A stretch of DNA of 64,000 bases from Alloalcanivorax mobilis (lineage in GTDB: Bacteria > Pseudomonadota > Gammaproteobacteria > Pseudomonadales > Alcanivoracaceae): the NCBI RefSeq assembly GCF_002864685.1, contig NZ_NMQZ01000010.1, forward strand, positions 1 through 64,000, given 5' to 3'. Made by a program: the position numbers and the translations under genes. Positions 48,874 to 58,185 of this stretch are shown here, one piece after another (position 1 is the first letter of the stretch; every line of letters begins with the position of its first letter). A model generated the notes under the pieces. It had not been told where the DNA came from. It saw only the letters and a program-made list of their open reading frames with translations, and made no database searches.

Positions 48874-50721
48874 CTAGCGGTTACCCCGCAAAGAAAAGGT
48901 TCGCAGGCGCGTGTCCTGCTCGCCAAGGCGGCGCTGGTGCGCTTTCAAAATGTCACTGCGCGTGAGCACGCCCAATACCTGCTTACGATTCGCCGCCTCG
49001 ACCACCACCAGCCGACCCACCCCATGACGGACCATATGATCGGCCGCGTCCCGCAAGCTGTGATGAATGGACACCACCACCGGCGCCCGCTGGATCAATG
49101 ACTGCACTTCCACATCGGGCTCAACATCCAGAGCCATCAAGTCACGGCGCGTGACCACGCCCTGGAGCAAGCCCTGCCCGTCCAGCACCGGAAAACCCTG
49201 ATGGTGGCTCTGCCGATCACCTTGCAAAAGCCAGCTGCGCACCTTGTCCAGACGGTCCTCGACATTGAGCGTAACCGGATCGGGCGTGTAAACCTCCGCC
49301 ACCGTTACCTGGCCGAGCGGATCGGCGGCGTATTCGTCCGGCACACGCACGCCACGGCGGGTGATTTTTTCGGTCATGATGGTGTTGCGCATCCACAAAC
49401 TGGAGACCAGATAAGCCAGCGCGCAGCCGGCCAATAACGGCATCAGCGCATTGGGCTGGTGCGTGACTTCGATGGCGAAGATCACCGAGGTCAGAAACGC
49501 CCGGGAAGCCCCGGCGAACATCGCCGCCATGCCGACCAGCGCGGCAACGCGGGGGTCGATAAGCAACGCGGGAACGTAATGCGCGGCGATCAGGCCGGCG
49601 CAGCCGCCGATGGCCCCGCCGATAATAAACAACGGTGCCAGGGTGCCGCCGGAGGTGCCGCTGCCCAAAGCGATGGACCAGGACAAAAATTTCATTACGC
49701 ACAGGAAAGCCAGCGCCGTCAGCCCCATCTGCGCGTTCAGAATTGCCTGGATCAGCTCATAGCCCACGCCCATGGTCGCCGGCGCTACATAGCCGACCAG
49801 CCCCACCGCGAGGCCACCCAGCGCCGGCCACCACATCCAATGCAAAGGCAGCCGCTCGAAGCCGTCTTCGATCCAGTACAGAACCCGGGTCACGCCCACG
49901 CTGAGCAGCCCGATCACCGCGCCCAGCAGCGCATAGCCGAACATCGCCTGAAAAGCGGCCGGCGCCACCGCGGCCATCGGGAACACGGCGTCAGAGCCCA
50001 ATAACAGGTAGCGCACACTGGTGGCGGTCGCGGCGGCCAGCGCCACCGGGATCATCGAGCGCCCACGGAATTCGAACAACAACAATTCCACCGCCAGCAA
50101 CACGGCGGAAAACGGCGCCGAGAACACCGCCGCCATGCCGCCCGCCGCGCCGGCAGCGAGCAGGGTTTTGCGCTCCACGGCGGTCACGTGCAGCAACTGC
50201 CCCAATAGAGAACCCAGGGCGCCGCCGGTGGCGATGATCGGCCCCTCCGCGCCAAACGGCCCGCCGGTGCCGATGGAAACCGCCGAGGACAACGGTTTCC
50301 ACAGCGTGATACGCGCCGGAATGCGGCTCTGGTTGAGCAATACCTGCTCCATGGCTTCGGGAATGCCATGACCGCGAATCGCCTTGGCGCCCCAGCGCGC
50401 CATCAGGCCAATGATCAGACCGCCCAGCACCGGGATCAGAATCACCCAGGCGCCAAGATGATGCTGTGCCGGCGTCGCCGGCTCGAACGACAAATGCCCG
50501 TAGAAAAACAGTTGCGTGAAAAAGTGGATCAATTCCAGCAACACCTTGGCCACCGGCCCGGCGACCAAACCGATGACGACCGCCAGAACGCTGATCCAGA
50601 CCAGCCGCCGATCCGCGCCGGTCGCCACCGGTGGGCTGTTTTCCGCAAGCGTCTGCGCCAAAGAGGGAGAAACAGGCACCGAATCACGGTGGGTGTGTGA
50701 GGACGAGTGGGAACGGGCCAT
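48874..50721 (-). CDS. ClC family chloride channel/transporter with C-terminal CBS pair
   Basis: 615 residues. The ClC membrane core (about 40-455) has the ion-path motifs GHGIPEA, GPFGAEGPI (gating Glu kept) and GSGTSGGTLAPLF. Two CBS domains follow (about 480-540 and 545-605), which bind adenine nucleotides in relatives. It is not of the fluoride type. The C-terminus converges on nsrR. Channel versus Cl-/H+ exchange cannot be decided here. Confidence 0.93.
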   Translation of the reverse strand: MARSHSSSHTHRDSVPVSPSLAQTLAENSPPVATGADRRLVWISVLAVVIGLVAGPVAKVLLELIHFFTQLFFYGHLSFEPATPAQHHLGAWVILIPVLGGLIIGLMARWGAKAIRGHGIPEAMEQVLLNQSRIPARITLWKPLSSAVSIGTGGPFGAEGPIIATGGALGSLLGQLLHVTAVERKTLLAAGAAGGMAAVFSAPFSAVLLAVELLLFEFRGRSMIPVALAAATATSVRYLLLGSDAVFPMAAVAPAAFQAMFGYALLGAVIGLLSVGVTRVLYWIEDGFERLPLHWMWWPALGGLAVGLVGYVAPATMGVGYELIQAILNAQMGLTALAFLCVMKFLSWSIALGSGTSGGTLAPLFIIGGAIGGCAGLIAAHYVPALLIDPRVAALVGMAAMFAGASRAFLTSVIFAIEVTHQPNALMPLLAGCALAYLVSSLWMRNTIMTEKITRRGVRVPDEYAADPLGQVTVAEVYTPDPVTLNVEDRLDKVRSWLLQGDRQSHHQGFPVLDGQGLLQGVVTRRDLMALDVEPDVEVQSLIQRAPVVVSIHHSLRDAADHMVRHGVGRLVVVEAANRKQVLGVLTRSDILKAHQRRLGEQDTRLRTFSLRGNR

Positions 50722-50805
50722 GGGCGTCTCCTTCTGCGAGGGGCGCGATCATAGCGCACCGATCTGGCGCACTCCAGGAGACGACACCACCGCCCTATCA
50801 ACCAA

Positions 50806-51126
50806 TCAAGACGGCGACAACAACTTGAGACCGAGGATACCGGCCAGGATCAGCGCCACGCAGATCAACCTTCCAACCGCCGCCGGCTCACCCAACAGAA
50901 CGATGCCCAACAGCACCGTGCCGACGGCGCCAACACCGGTCCAGACCGCATAGGCGGTTCCCACCGGCAGCGTTTTCACGGCGATGCCCAGCATGCCCAT
51001 GCTGAGAACCATGGCGATAACGGTAATCAGGGTTGGCCAGGGCCGGGTGAAACCCTCGGTGTATTTCAGGCCCACCGCCCAGACGATTTCAAACAAGCCC
51101 GCCAGCAACAATAACCACCAGGACAT
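50806..51126 (-). CDS. SMR family guanidinium exporter (Gdx/SugE type)
   Basis: 106 residues from ATG at 51126. Four membrane helices; the essential Glu in [27 protein letters not shown] (E13) and [26 protein letters not shown] are of the SugE/Gdx class rather than EmrE. It exports guanidinium in exchange for protons. The guanidine-II riboswitch directly upstream supports this function strongly. Confidence 0.94.
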   Translation of the reverse strand: MSWWLLLLAGLFEIVWAVGLKYTEGFTRPWPTLITVIAMVLSMGMLGIAVKTLPVGTAYAVWTGVGAVGTVLLGIVLLGEPAAVGRLICVALILAGILGLKLLSPS

Positions 51127-51133
51127 AACCGCG

Positions 51134-51190
51134 CCCCTCAATGATCGGGGCCGTCCCCGGTGCGTCGTCAGTGGCAAGGTCGTCCTCACG
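51134..51190 (-). promoter_or_regulatory. Guanidine-II (mini-ykkC) riboswitch before the guanidinium exporter gene
   Basis: Minus strand: hairpin 1 GTGAGG-ACGA-CCTTGC (51189-51174), 14-nt linker, hairpin 2 CGGGG-ACGG-CCCCG (51159-51146). Both loops are ACGR, the hallmark of the class. The ribosome site GAGGGG (51139-51134) can pair with the GCCCC arm of hairpin 2, so ligand-stabilised hairpins would free it and switch translation on. Confidence 0.88.
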
Positions 51191-51233
51191 GGCACCATGT
51201 TAGTGCATAAATCCCGAAAGACCAGTTTCCGCA

Positions 51234-52079
51234 CTACCTTGGCGCACCGCCTTGCTCCGCCGCCACCTCTCGCAGGATATCGATGGCCGCGCTCATCAGC
51301 GGCGAGACCTGATTTCGTGAATAGACCAGATAGACCGGATAGCTGAATTCCGGGGCAGCGTCCACGCGCTCCAGCGCGCCGCTTTCCAGGTGGGGTTGCA
51401 CTACCCGGGTACGGAAATAACCACTGCCGCCTTGCTGCAACAGGTACTGCAATGCCAACGGACCGAGGTCCACGTTGACGCTGGCCCGTGAACGCTCCGG
51501 CCAGGCGCTGTCATGCTGCTTGCGGAAATCCGCGCCCCAATCCACGTACACGTAAGGGCCGTCGTTATCGCGATGGCGGACCAGAATCAGCTTCTCTTCC
51601 ATAAGTTGCTCCACCTGCATCCCCGGCCAGTAATCCGGCTGATGCACCAGCGCCGCATCGACCACGCCGTGTTCTACTTTTTCATGCAGGCTGGCGCGTT
51701 CGCCCACCTCCACGCGCACCGCCACATCCTGGTACCGCCGGCGCAGCGCCAACAGCCAGTTCTGCAACAACGGGTTCCAAAGGCTGATCTCGCCACCCAG
51801 GGTCAGAACCTGTCCGGCGCCCTCGGGCAACGGCAGGGCCCGTCGTGCCGCGTCCCAGGTGCGAACCAGTTGGCCGGCGTGCGCGGCGAACTGCTCGCCG
51901 TTGGCGGTCAGCCGCGCCCCGCCCCGATTACGCACAAACAGCCGGCAGCCCAGCTGCCCTTCCAGGTTTTGCACGCGCGCGGTCACCGTGGTCTGAGTAA
52001 CGTGCAGCCGTTCGGCGGCGGCCATGAAACTGCCGGTGCGAACGATTTCCAGGAAAGTGCGAGCCAGATCGATATCCAT
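51234..52079 (-). CDS. LysR family transcriptional regulator (divergent to cysJ)
   Basis: 281 residues. [59 protein letters not shown]. The effector domain follows, with [23 protein letters not shown]. It is shorter than CysB and not clearly of the CysB/Cbl group. Divergent from the sulfite reductase unit with a 104-bp gap holding a dyad, so local control of that unit is the simplest reading. Confidence 0.92.
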   Translation of the reverse strand: MDIDLARTFLEIVRTGSFMAAAERLHVTQTTVTARVQNLEGQLGCRLFVRNRGGARLTANGEQFAAHAGQLVRTWDAARRALPLPEGAGQVLTLGGEISLWNPLLQNWLLALRRRYQDVAVRVEVGERASLHEKVEHGVVDAALVHQPDYWPGMQVEQLMEEKLILVRHRDNDGPYVYVDWGADFRKQHDSAWPERSRASVNVDLGPLALQYLLQQGGSGYFRTRVVQPHLESGALERVDAAPEFSYPVYLVYSRNQVSPLMSAAIDILREVAAEQGGAPR

Positions 52080-52097
52080 TTCAGTTCAACATCTTCG

Positions 52098-52124
52098 ATA
52101 ATAAACTGCATTCTATTTCATTAT
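52098..52124. promoter_or_regulatory. Candidate LysR binding dyad upstream of cysJ
   Basis: ATAAT (52098-52102) and ATTAT (52120-52124) form an AT-rich inverted repeat with a 17-bp gap in the divergent promoter region between the LysR gene and cysJ. Function inferred from position. Confidence 0.35.
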
Positions 52125-52183
52125 TCACCATGAAAGCAGCCCGCCATACTGCCCCGCACTGGATTCACCATGGAGCCGGCTCT

Positions 52184-53923
52184 ATGACGGCGCACGCTCT
52201 GGCGCACCCTTTTTCCGCCCCTCACTGGAAACAGATTCATCAACTTCTCGACGGTCTCGATGACCGTCAGGCGTTCTGGTTGAGCGGCTACCTCGCCGCC
52301 CGCGCGCCGGCGGACAACCCGACCCTCACTCCCAGCGCTGGCAACCTGGTGCTGATCGGCTTCGGCACCGAAACCGACAACTGCCGCGCCCTGGCACACC
52401 GTCTGGCCGAACAGTGCCGGGCAGTAGGCATCGATGCGCAAGCCCAGGATCTCGGCCAGGTTCGTCTTCGCCAGCTCGCCAAGCGTGAGTATCTGGTCAT
52501 CATCACCGCCACTCATGGCGACGGCGACCCGCCCGAGCCGATCGTCGATTTTTACCAGGCGCTGATGGGCGAGCAGGCCCCGACGCTGGAAGGCATCAAG
52601 TTCGCGGTACTGGCCCTCGGCGACAGCAGTTATGAACGTTTCTGTGTCACCGGCCAGGAGATCGACGCGCGCCTGGAAGCCCTGGGCGGGCAACGGCTGA
52701 TCGACCGCCAGGACTGCGACGTGGATTTCCAAAACCCCGCGAAGAACTGGATGGCGCGGCTGCTGGAGAGCTTGCCCAAGTCACGTCAAGCCACCCCGGC
52801 CAGCGCCACGCCGGCGGCGCCGGCCGTGGCGGACGGCTACAGCAAAGCCCGCCCTCTCACCACCGAGGTGCTGGTGAATCAGAACCTCAGTGGCGCGCAC
52901 CGCCAGGCGCCGATTCATCATCTCGAACTGGCGCTCGATGACCCCGCCTTTACCGTCGCACCCGGTGACGCGGTCGGTATTCTCGCCGACAACCCGCCGC
53001 GGCAAGTGGCGGCGGTGCTCGACGCCCTCGAGCTCTCCGGTGAGGAGCCGGTGACGGTGCAAGAACAAGCCTTGCCCCTGGTACAAGCGCTGCGCCAATA
53101 TTGCGATCTGACCATTCCCGGCAGCGCCTTCCTGAAGAGCTGGGCCGAACTCACCGGTGATGCGACACTGACCACGGTGGTGGAAGCCGGCACCGCCGAG
53201 CAGCGGGCTTTTCTGAAACGGCATCAGGTGCTCGACCTGCTGCGCCGCTATCCCGCCCACCCCGACGCGCAGACCCTGGTCGACACCCTTCGCCCCTTGC
53301 AGCCCAGGCTCTATGACGTGGCCAACAGCCTGGCCGCCATCGACGACGAACTGCACCTGACCGTGAAACGGTTTCAGTACGATTTCGAAGGCCGCCGCGA
53401 AACCGGTGTGGCGTCGCGCTACTTGCTCGATCTGCAGCCCGGCGACAGCGTCCGGCTCTACCCGCATGCCAATACCCGATTTCGTTTGCCCGACGATGCC
53501 AACCTGCCAGTGATTCTGATCGCCGAGGGCACCGGTATCGCCCCCTACCGGGCCTTCTTTCAAGCGCTGGCCGCCGAGAGCCGTGCCACGCCGTGCTGGC
53601 TGGTGTTCGCCGAACACCACTTCGAAGATGACTTCCTCTACCAGTTGGAACTGCAGCAGGCACGCACCGATGGTCACCTGGAACGCATCGACACCGTGTT
53701 CCAGGACCAGCACCCGGGCCGGGCTCTCGCCGACCCGCTGCTGGAACAGAGCGACGAGCTGCTGCGGTGGCTGGACCGTGGTGCCCACCTCTACCTGTGT
53801 GGCGACAAAGCCCGCCTCACCGAGGTCGAAAAGGCCTTGCAAGAGCGTGTGGACGGCCAACTGGGCCAGGGCCACTGGAAACAACTGTCGAAGGCCAAAC
53901 GCCTTCACCGCAACCTGTACTAG
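52184..53923 (+). CDS. cysJ: Sulfite reductase (NADPH) flavoprotein, alpha component
   Basis: 579 residues from ATG at 52184, behind GGAGCCGG; an ATG 18 codons upstream has no ribosome site. Flavodoxin domain about 50-195 (LIGFGTETDNCRALAHRL, ITATHGDGDPPEP, VLALGDSSYERFCVTG). FAD domain includes RLYDVANSLAAIDDELHLTV, and the NADPH domain GTGIAPYRAFFQALAA with C-terminal LYLCGD. It passes electrons from NADPH to CysI. First gene of a six-gene unit. Confidence 0.94.
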   Translation: MTAHALAHPFSAPHWKQIHQLLDGLDDRQAFWLSGYLAARAPADNPTLTPSAGNLVLIGFGTETDNCRALAHRLAEQCRAVGIDAQAQDLGQVRLRQLAKREYLVIITATHGDGDPPEPIVDFYQALMGEQAPTLEGIKFAVLALGDSSYERFCVTGQEIDARLEALGGQRLIDRQDCDVDFQNPAKNWMARLLESLPKSRQATPASATPAAPAVADGYSKARPLTTEVLVNQNLSGAHRQAPIHHLELALDDPAFTVAPGDAVGILADNPPRQVAAVLDALELSGEEPVTVQEQALPLVQALRQYCDLTIPGSAFLKSWAELTGDATLTTVVEAGTAEQRAFLKRHQVLDLLRRYPAHPDAQTLVDTLRPLQPRLYDVANSLAAIDDELHLTVKRFQYDFEGRRETGVASRYLLDLQPGDSVRLYPHANTRFRLPDDANLPVILIAEGTGIAPYRAFFQALAAESRATPCWLVFAEHHFEDDFLYQLELQQARTDGHLERIDTVFQDQHPGRALADPLLEQSDELLRWLDRGAHLYLCGDKARLTEVEKALQERVDGQLGQGHWKQLSKAKRLHRNLY

Positions 53924-53932
53924 GAGGCGATC

Positions 53933-55636
53933 ATGATCGACCGACAATCCGATCTCACCCAGCCCCTGGCAACGCTGAACGACAACGAACAGCTCAAGGC
54001 CCGCAGCCGTCACCTGCGCGGCGACATCGCCACGGGTCTGGCGGACCCGCTGACCGGCGCGGTGCCCGGTGACGACCCGCTGCTGATGAAGTTTCACGGC
54101 ATCTATCAACAAGATGATCGCGATGTTCGCGCGGACCGGCGCCAGCGGCATTTGGAGCCGATCCATCAATTCATGGTTCGCATGCGCATTCCCGGCGGCG
54201 TACTCACGAAAGCGCAATGGTGGGGCATCGACGATCTGTCCCGGCGCTATGCGGAACGGGGTATCCGCATCACCACCCGCCAGACCGTGCAGTTGCATGG
54301 CATCCGCAAGCGCACACTGCGAGCCCTGATGCAGGGCCTTCGCGATATCGGCCTGGACACCATCGCCGCCTGCGGCGACGACAGCCGGGGCGTGGTCTGT
54401 GGCGCCAACCCGTCTCTCTCCAACGCTCACCGCCGGGTCGCGGAACTGGCCCGGGCCACCAGCGACCGGTTGATTCCGAAAACCCGTGCTTACCCGGAAA
54501 TCTGGTATCAACAAACTCCGTCGGGCAATGATGCCGCCAGTGAGGAACCGGTTTACGGCGAGTTGTATCTGCCACGCAAATTCAAAGTTGGCTACGCCCT
54601 GCCGCCGATCAACGACATCGACGTCTATGGCCAGGATCTGGGCCTGATCGCGGTGGTCGACAACGGTGAGCTGCACGGCTTCAACGTTTGCGTGGGCGGC
54701 GGCATGGGCCAGTTGGATACCCGCGAGGACAGCTACCCACGCCTGGCCGAGGAAATCGGCTTTATTGATGCCGATCAAGCGCCCGAATTCGCCGAAACGG
54801 TAATGACCATTCAACGTGACTTCGGCGACCGCAAGGATCGTCACCGCGCCCGCTTCAAATACACCCTGGACCGACTTGGCCTGAACTGGTTTCTCGATGA
54901 ACTGGCCCGGCGCCGGGGCGTACCGCTGGAGCCGGCCCGCCCGCAACGCTTCCAACACAACGGCGACCGGCTCGGTTGGCAGCAAGGCGATGACGGCCTC
55001 TGGCACGCCACCCTTTACGTGGAAAGCGGCCGCGTCGACGACGCCTTGCGCAGCCAGATCAGCGGTCTGTTGCAGCAATACGGTGGCCGCCTGCGGCTGA
55101 CCACCAACCAAAATGTGCAACTGACCCACGTCGAAGACCATGAGCGCGAACAGGTTCAATGGCGGCTCGATGATCTTGGTCTTTCCTGGCGGCTGCGCCC
55201 CGACAGCCAGGCGGCCCACACGCTCAGTTGCGTGGCCCTGCCCACCTGCGGTTTGGCGATGGCCGAAGCCGAGAGATATACGCCCCGATTGCTGGACGTA
55301 TTGCAACGCCTCAAGACGCAATACCACGTCGCGGACACGCCCATTACCCTGCGCCTCACCGGCTGCCCGAACGGTTGTGCCCGCCCCTATCTGGCCGAAA
55401 TCGCACTCACCGGGCGTGCCCCGGGCCTTTATAACCTTTATCTCGGCGGCAGCTTTCACGGCGACCGCCTTGCCCGGCTCTATGCCGGCAACGTGGACGA
55501 AGAACAATTCCTCGGGCTGTTGGCACCGATGCTAGAGGATTTCGCCGCCGCGCGGCACAGCGGCGAACACTTCGGGGATTTCCTGATGCGCCGACACTGG
55601 CTGGACACCACCCCGGTGGCCCTGACCCATTTATAA
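53933..55636 (+). CDS. cysI: Sulfite reductase (NADPH) hemoprotein, beta component
   Basis: 567 residues, ATG behind AGGAGGC. It reduces sulfite to sulfide at siroheme plus [4Fe-4S]. The cluster ligands are C433, C439 (SCVALPTCG), C478 and C482 (GCPNGCARPY), one position off E. coli. Sulfite-binding Arg/Lys in RMRIPGG and FKVGYALPPINDID are present. It starts 9 bp after cysJ and is followed by three DsrE-like genes, an unusual neighbourhood for an assimilatory enzyme. Confidence 0.96.
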   Translation: MIDRQSDLTQPLATLNDNEQLKARSRHLRGDIATGLADPLTGAVPGDDPLLMKFHGIYQQDDRDVRADRRQRHLEPIHQFMVRMRIPGGVLTKAQWWGIDDLSRRYAERGIRITTRQTVQLHGIRKRTLRALMQGLRDIGLDTIAACGDDSRGVVCGANPSLSNAHRRVAELARATSDRLIPKTRAYPEIWYQQTPSGNDAASEEPVYGELYLPRKFKVGYALPPINDIDVYGQDLGLIAVVDNGELHGFNVCVGGGMGQLDTREDSYPRLAEEIGFIDADQAPEFAETVMTIQRDFGDRKDRHRARFKYTLDRLGLNWFLDELARRRGVPLEPARPQRFQHNGDRLGWQQGDDGLWHATLYVESGRVDDALRSQISGLLQQYGGRLRLTTNQNVQLTHVEDHEREQVQWRLDDLGLSWRLRPDSQAAHTLSCVALPTCGLAMAEAERYTPRLLDVLQRLKTQYHVADTPITLRLTGCPNGCARPYLAEIALTGRAPGLYNLYLGGSFHGDRLARLYAGNVDEEQFLGLLAPMLEDFAAARHSGEHFGDFLMRRHWLDTTPVALTHL

Positions 55637-55652
55637 ATCGCGGGAGTCGATC

Positions 55653-55979
55653 ATGTCCCATTATCTGTTCATACAAAGCCAGGACCCGTTCACGGAGACC
55701 CGGGCAGCCCGACAATACGAACTGGTTGGCGACCTCTACGACGCCGGTCACGACGTCACCTTGCTGTTGGTACAAAACGGTGTGACGCCAGCGCGCCAAG
55801 CCGCGCGCTCACCGGTCTTCGACCGGCTGCTGGAATGGGGCGTGCCGGTGATCGCCGACGGCTTCTCGCTCCGCCAACGGGAAATGCAAGAGAGCGACCT
55901 GAAAGACGCGGTGGAAATCGGCGATGTGTCCCTGGCCATCGACGCCCTCCTCGACGGCCACAAAGTGATCTGGAACTAG
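55653..55979 (+). CDS. DsrE-like protein 1 (no cysteine)
   Basis: 108 residues. MSHYLFIQSQDPFTETRAARQYELVGDLYDAGHDVTLLLVQNGV is the DsrE/F-type alpha/beta opening; LLEWGVPVIADGFSLRQREM marks the position where sulfur-carrier relatives hold their Cys, but this chain has no Cys at all. It resembles TusD/DsrE in fold only, so a structural subunit in a complex with the next two proteins is inferred. 16 bp after cysI. Confidence 0.8.
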   Translation: MSHYLFIQSQDPFTETRAARQYELVGDLYDAGHDVTLLLVQNGVTPARQAARSPVFDRLLEWGVPVIADGFSLRQREMQESDLKDAVEIGDVSLAIDALLDGHKVIWN

Positions 55980-55987
55980 GAGCCCTC

Positions 55988-56401
55988 ATGAGCGACAACA
56001 CACTTCTGACGTTCGCCTTCATGGACCCGCCGTTCGAAAGCGAACGTACGGTTACTTTTTTTCGCCTGCTCGACGCGGCGCTGGAAAAAAACGCCAGCGT
56101 GCGGGTATTCGCTTATGAAGGCGCCGTGGCCCTGGCGTTCGCCCGCCAGCAGCAGCATGGCAACGCCGTGCACGGCCGCGACACCGGCGAGGAAGATCAC
56201 CCCCTGACCCGCGAATGGATCGCCGCCCTGCAACAAAAAGCGGAACAAAAGGGGCTCAGCTTCGAGTGGATCAATTGCGGCCTGTGCGTTGACGAACGCG
56301 GCGTCAACGAGGTCATCGACGGCTGCGGCCGTGGCGGCCCGCCGGATCTATGGCGCTACGCCAGCGAAGCCCTCAATACCCTGACCATCGGCACGAGGTA
56401 A
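55988..56401 (+). CDS. DsrE-like protein 2 (with candidate sulfur-carrier cysteines)
   Basis: 137 residues, ATG behind AGGAGCC. FAFMDPPFESERTVTFFRLLDAALEKNASVRVFAYEGAVALAF is the DsrE core. WINCGLCVDERGVNEVIDGCGRGG carries three cysteines, with C-V-D-E-R-G aligned to the C-x(n)-R-G active site of DsrE/TusD. It is the only one of the three DsrE-like chains with Cys, so it is the likely persulfide carrier. Confidence 0.82.
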   Translation: MSDNTLLTFAFMDPPFESERTVTFFRLLDAALEKNASVRVFAYEGAVALAFARQQQHGNAVHGRDTGEEDHPLTREWIAALQQKAEQKGLSFEWINCGLCVDERGVNEVIDGCGRGGPPDLWRYASEALNTLTIGTR

Positions 56402-56403
56402 TC

Positions 56404-56784
56404 ATGAAAGTACTGCAAGTGATCGACCAGGCCTTCCGCACCACCACCGAAGAACAGGACGACACCATCCTCTGGCTCACTCAATCAATGCGTGGCGCCG
56501 GCGGTGACCTGATGGTGCTGCTCAGCGGCCACGGTGTGTACTACGCCGTGGCCCGGCAGCGTCAACCAGCGCTCGCGGTGGCCGGCTGGCAGCAATCACA
56601 ACCGGCCAACGTGCCGCGCGATATCGCCAACCTGGTGGAAAGCGGCGTGCCGGTTTACGCGGTACAAGACGACCTGGAAGAACGAGGGCTCGCGCATCTT
56701 GCGTTGCAAAACGGCGTTCAGCCCGTCTCCCGCCGCGCCATCGCCGACCTCTACGAACAAGCCGACCAGATCTGGCAATGGTGA
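56404..56784 (+). CDS. DsrE-like protein 3 (no cysteine)
   Basis: 126 residues, 2 bp after the previous stop. MKVLQVIDQAFRTTTEEQDDTILWLTQSMRGAGGDLMVLLSGHGVYYAV is DsrE/DsrH-like; AVQDDLEERGLAHLALQNGVQPVSRRAIADLYEQADQIWQW resembles the DsrH/TusB or DsrF C-terminal part, with E-R-G where Cys would be expected. It overlaps the next gene by 7 bp. Probably part of a DsrEFH-like assembly. Confidence 0.78.
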   Translation: MKVLQVIDQAFRTTTEEQDDTILWLTQSMRGAGGDLMVLLSGHGVYYAVARQRQPALAVAGWQQSQPANVPRDIANLVESGVPVYAVQDDLEERGLAHLALQNGVQPVSRRAIADLYEQADQIWQW

Positions 56785-57773
56785 ATCGCCGGTTCGCCCT
56801 GCACACGCCATTGTGCGATCTTCTCGGCTGCGAATGGCCGATCATGCTGGCCGGGATGGGCGGCGTCGCCCGCCATCGGCTCGCCGCGGCGGTCAGCCAT
56901 GCCGGCGGCTTCGGCGTGCTCGGCATGGTGCGTGAACCGGCGGAACGGATCGCACGGGAGATCGACGCGCTGCGCGGCGAAGGCGTGGAACGCTTCGCCA
57001 TTAACCTGATCCCCGCCGCCACCGAGCGGACGCTGTTACACGCTCAGGTCGACCTTTGCATCCGCAAGGCCGTGCCCTGGATGGCGCTGTTCTGGGAGGT
57101 CGACCACGACCTGGTTCGTCACCTCAAAGCCGAAGGCATTCGGGTGATTCATCAGGTCGGCCACCGTCAGGACGCGGAACGGGCCCTTCGCGCGGGCGCG
57201 GATGTCCTGATTGCCCAAGGGTATGAAGCGGGCGGCCACGTGCGCGGCGAAACCGGCATACTGCCGTTGCTCTCGGACCTGGTGCCGCTCAGCCCGGTAC
57301 CGGTGGTCGCCTCCGGCGGCATCGCCGACGGCCGTGGCCTGGCCGCCGCCCTCGCCCTGGGCGCTCAGGGCGTCAGCCTCGGCAGCGCCTTTCTCGCCAC
57401 CCACGAATCCAACGCCCACGATCACCATAAATTCCGTCTGCTCCAGGCGCGGGCCGAAGACACCGTTCACACCCGCCGCTTCAATCGCAATTGGCACGAA
57501 GACGCCCCGGTGCGCGTTTTGACCAACCGCGTCACACGAGGCGAATACGATGACTTGAAAGCAAACGGCATCGCCGAGATCATCGGCGAACAAGATGGCA
57601 AACCGGTTTATCTTTTTTCCACCGATTCACCGCTGGCCGACGCCACCGGTGAACTGGACGACATGGCCCTGTACGCCGGCCAGAGTTGCTCGCGGATCAA
57701 CGCCCTGACCAGCGCCCGCGAGAGAATCACAACCCTGATCGAGGAAGCACGCCAGGCTTTGAACCCGCCATAA
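56778..57773 (+). CDS. Nitronate monooxygenase family flavoprotein
   Basis: 331 residues, overlapping the end of DsrE-like 3. FMN TIM barrel: WPIMLAGMGGVARHRLAAAVSHAGGFGVLG at the N-terminus, AQGYEAGGHVRG, and the phosphate-binding VVASGGIADGRGLAAALALGAQGVSLGSAFLAT. Relatives oxidise nitronates or act as enoyl reductases. Placement at the end of a sulfite reductase unit suggests oxidation of a nitrogen- or sulfur-containing organic compound; that is inference. Confidence 0.9.
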   Translation: MVNRRFALHTPLCDLLGCEWPIMLAGMGGVARHRLAAAVSHAGGFGVLGMVREPAERIAREIDALRGEGVERFAINLIPAATERTLLHAQVDLCIRKAVPWMALFWEVDHDLVRHLKAEGIRVIHQVGHRQDAERALRAGADVLIAQGYEAGGHVRGETGILPLLSDLVPLSPVPVVASGGIADGRGLAAALALGAQGVSLGSAFLATHESNAHDHHKFRLLQARAEDTVHTRRFNRNWHEDAPVRVLTNRVTRGEYDDLKANGIAEIIGEQDGKPVYLFSTDSPLADATGELDDMALYAGQSCSRINALTSARERITTLIEEARQALNPP

Positions 57774-57800
57774 CAGCTCAGCAACATTGGGAGCACCGCC

Positions 57801-58163
57801 ATGACAACGCCCTCACGTATCCAATGCAAACGGGTCTACGACCCGCCCGAAAACGACGACGGTTATCGGGTGCTGGTGGACCACATGTGGCCGCGCGGCA
57901 TGCGCAAGGAAGACCTCCACGCCGACGCCTGGCGCAAAGACCTGGCCCCCTCCAAGGAGCTGCGCCAGTGGTTCGGCCACGATCCCAAGCGCTGGGCCGC
58001 CTTTTACCAGAAATACCACGCCGAACTGCGCGACCGCTCGGAGGCGGTCAACGCCCTGCTCGACAACAGCGGCCAGCGCACTCTCACCCTGCTCTACGCC
58101 GCCCGCGATACCGAGCACAACAATGCCGTCGCGCTTAAGATGTATCTGCAGGCGCGCCGCTGA
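57801..58163 (+). CDS. DUF488 family protein
   Basis: 120 residues. RIQCKRVYDPPENDDGYRVLVDHMWPRGMRKEDLHADAWRKDLAPSKELRQWFGHDPKRWAAFYQKYHAEL is the complete DUF488 signature, with conserved Trp-Pro-Arg-Gly. Function unknown; some members are linked to heme or stress responses. It lies 27 bp after the nitronate monooxygenase gene and may belong to the same transcript. A frameshifted remnant of a related gene is at 45966-46106. Confidence 0.93.
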   Translation: MTTPSRIQCKRVYDPPENDDGYRVLVDHMWPRGMRKEDLHADAWRKDLAPSKELRQWFGHDPKRWAAFYQKYHAELRDRSEAVNALLDNSGQRTLTLLYAARDTEHNNAVALKMYLQARR

Positions 58164-58185
58164 GCGGGCGGTCCTTTTTGCTGGG

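Noticed and set aside
52781-55507. A 908-codon open frame antisense to cysJ and cysI
   Set aside because: The opposite strand holds intact sulfite reductase genes with all cofactor residues. The antisense frame lacks any domain pattern and has no ribosome site.
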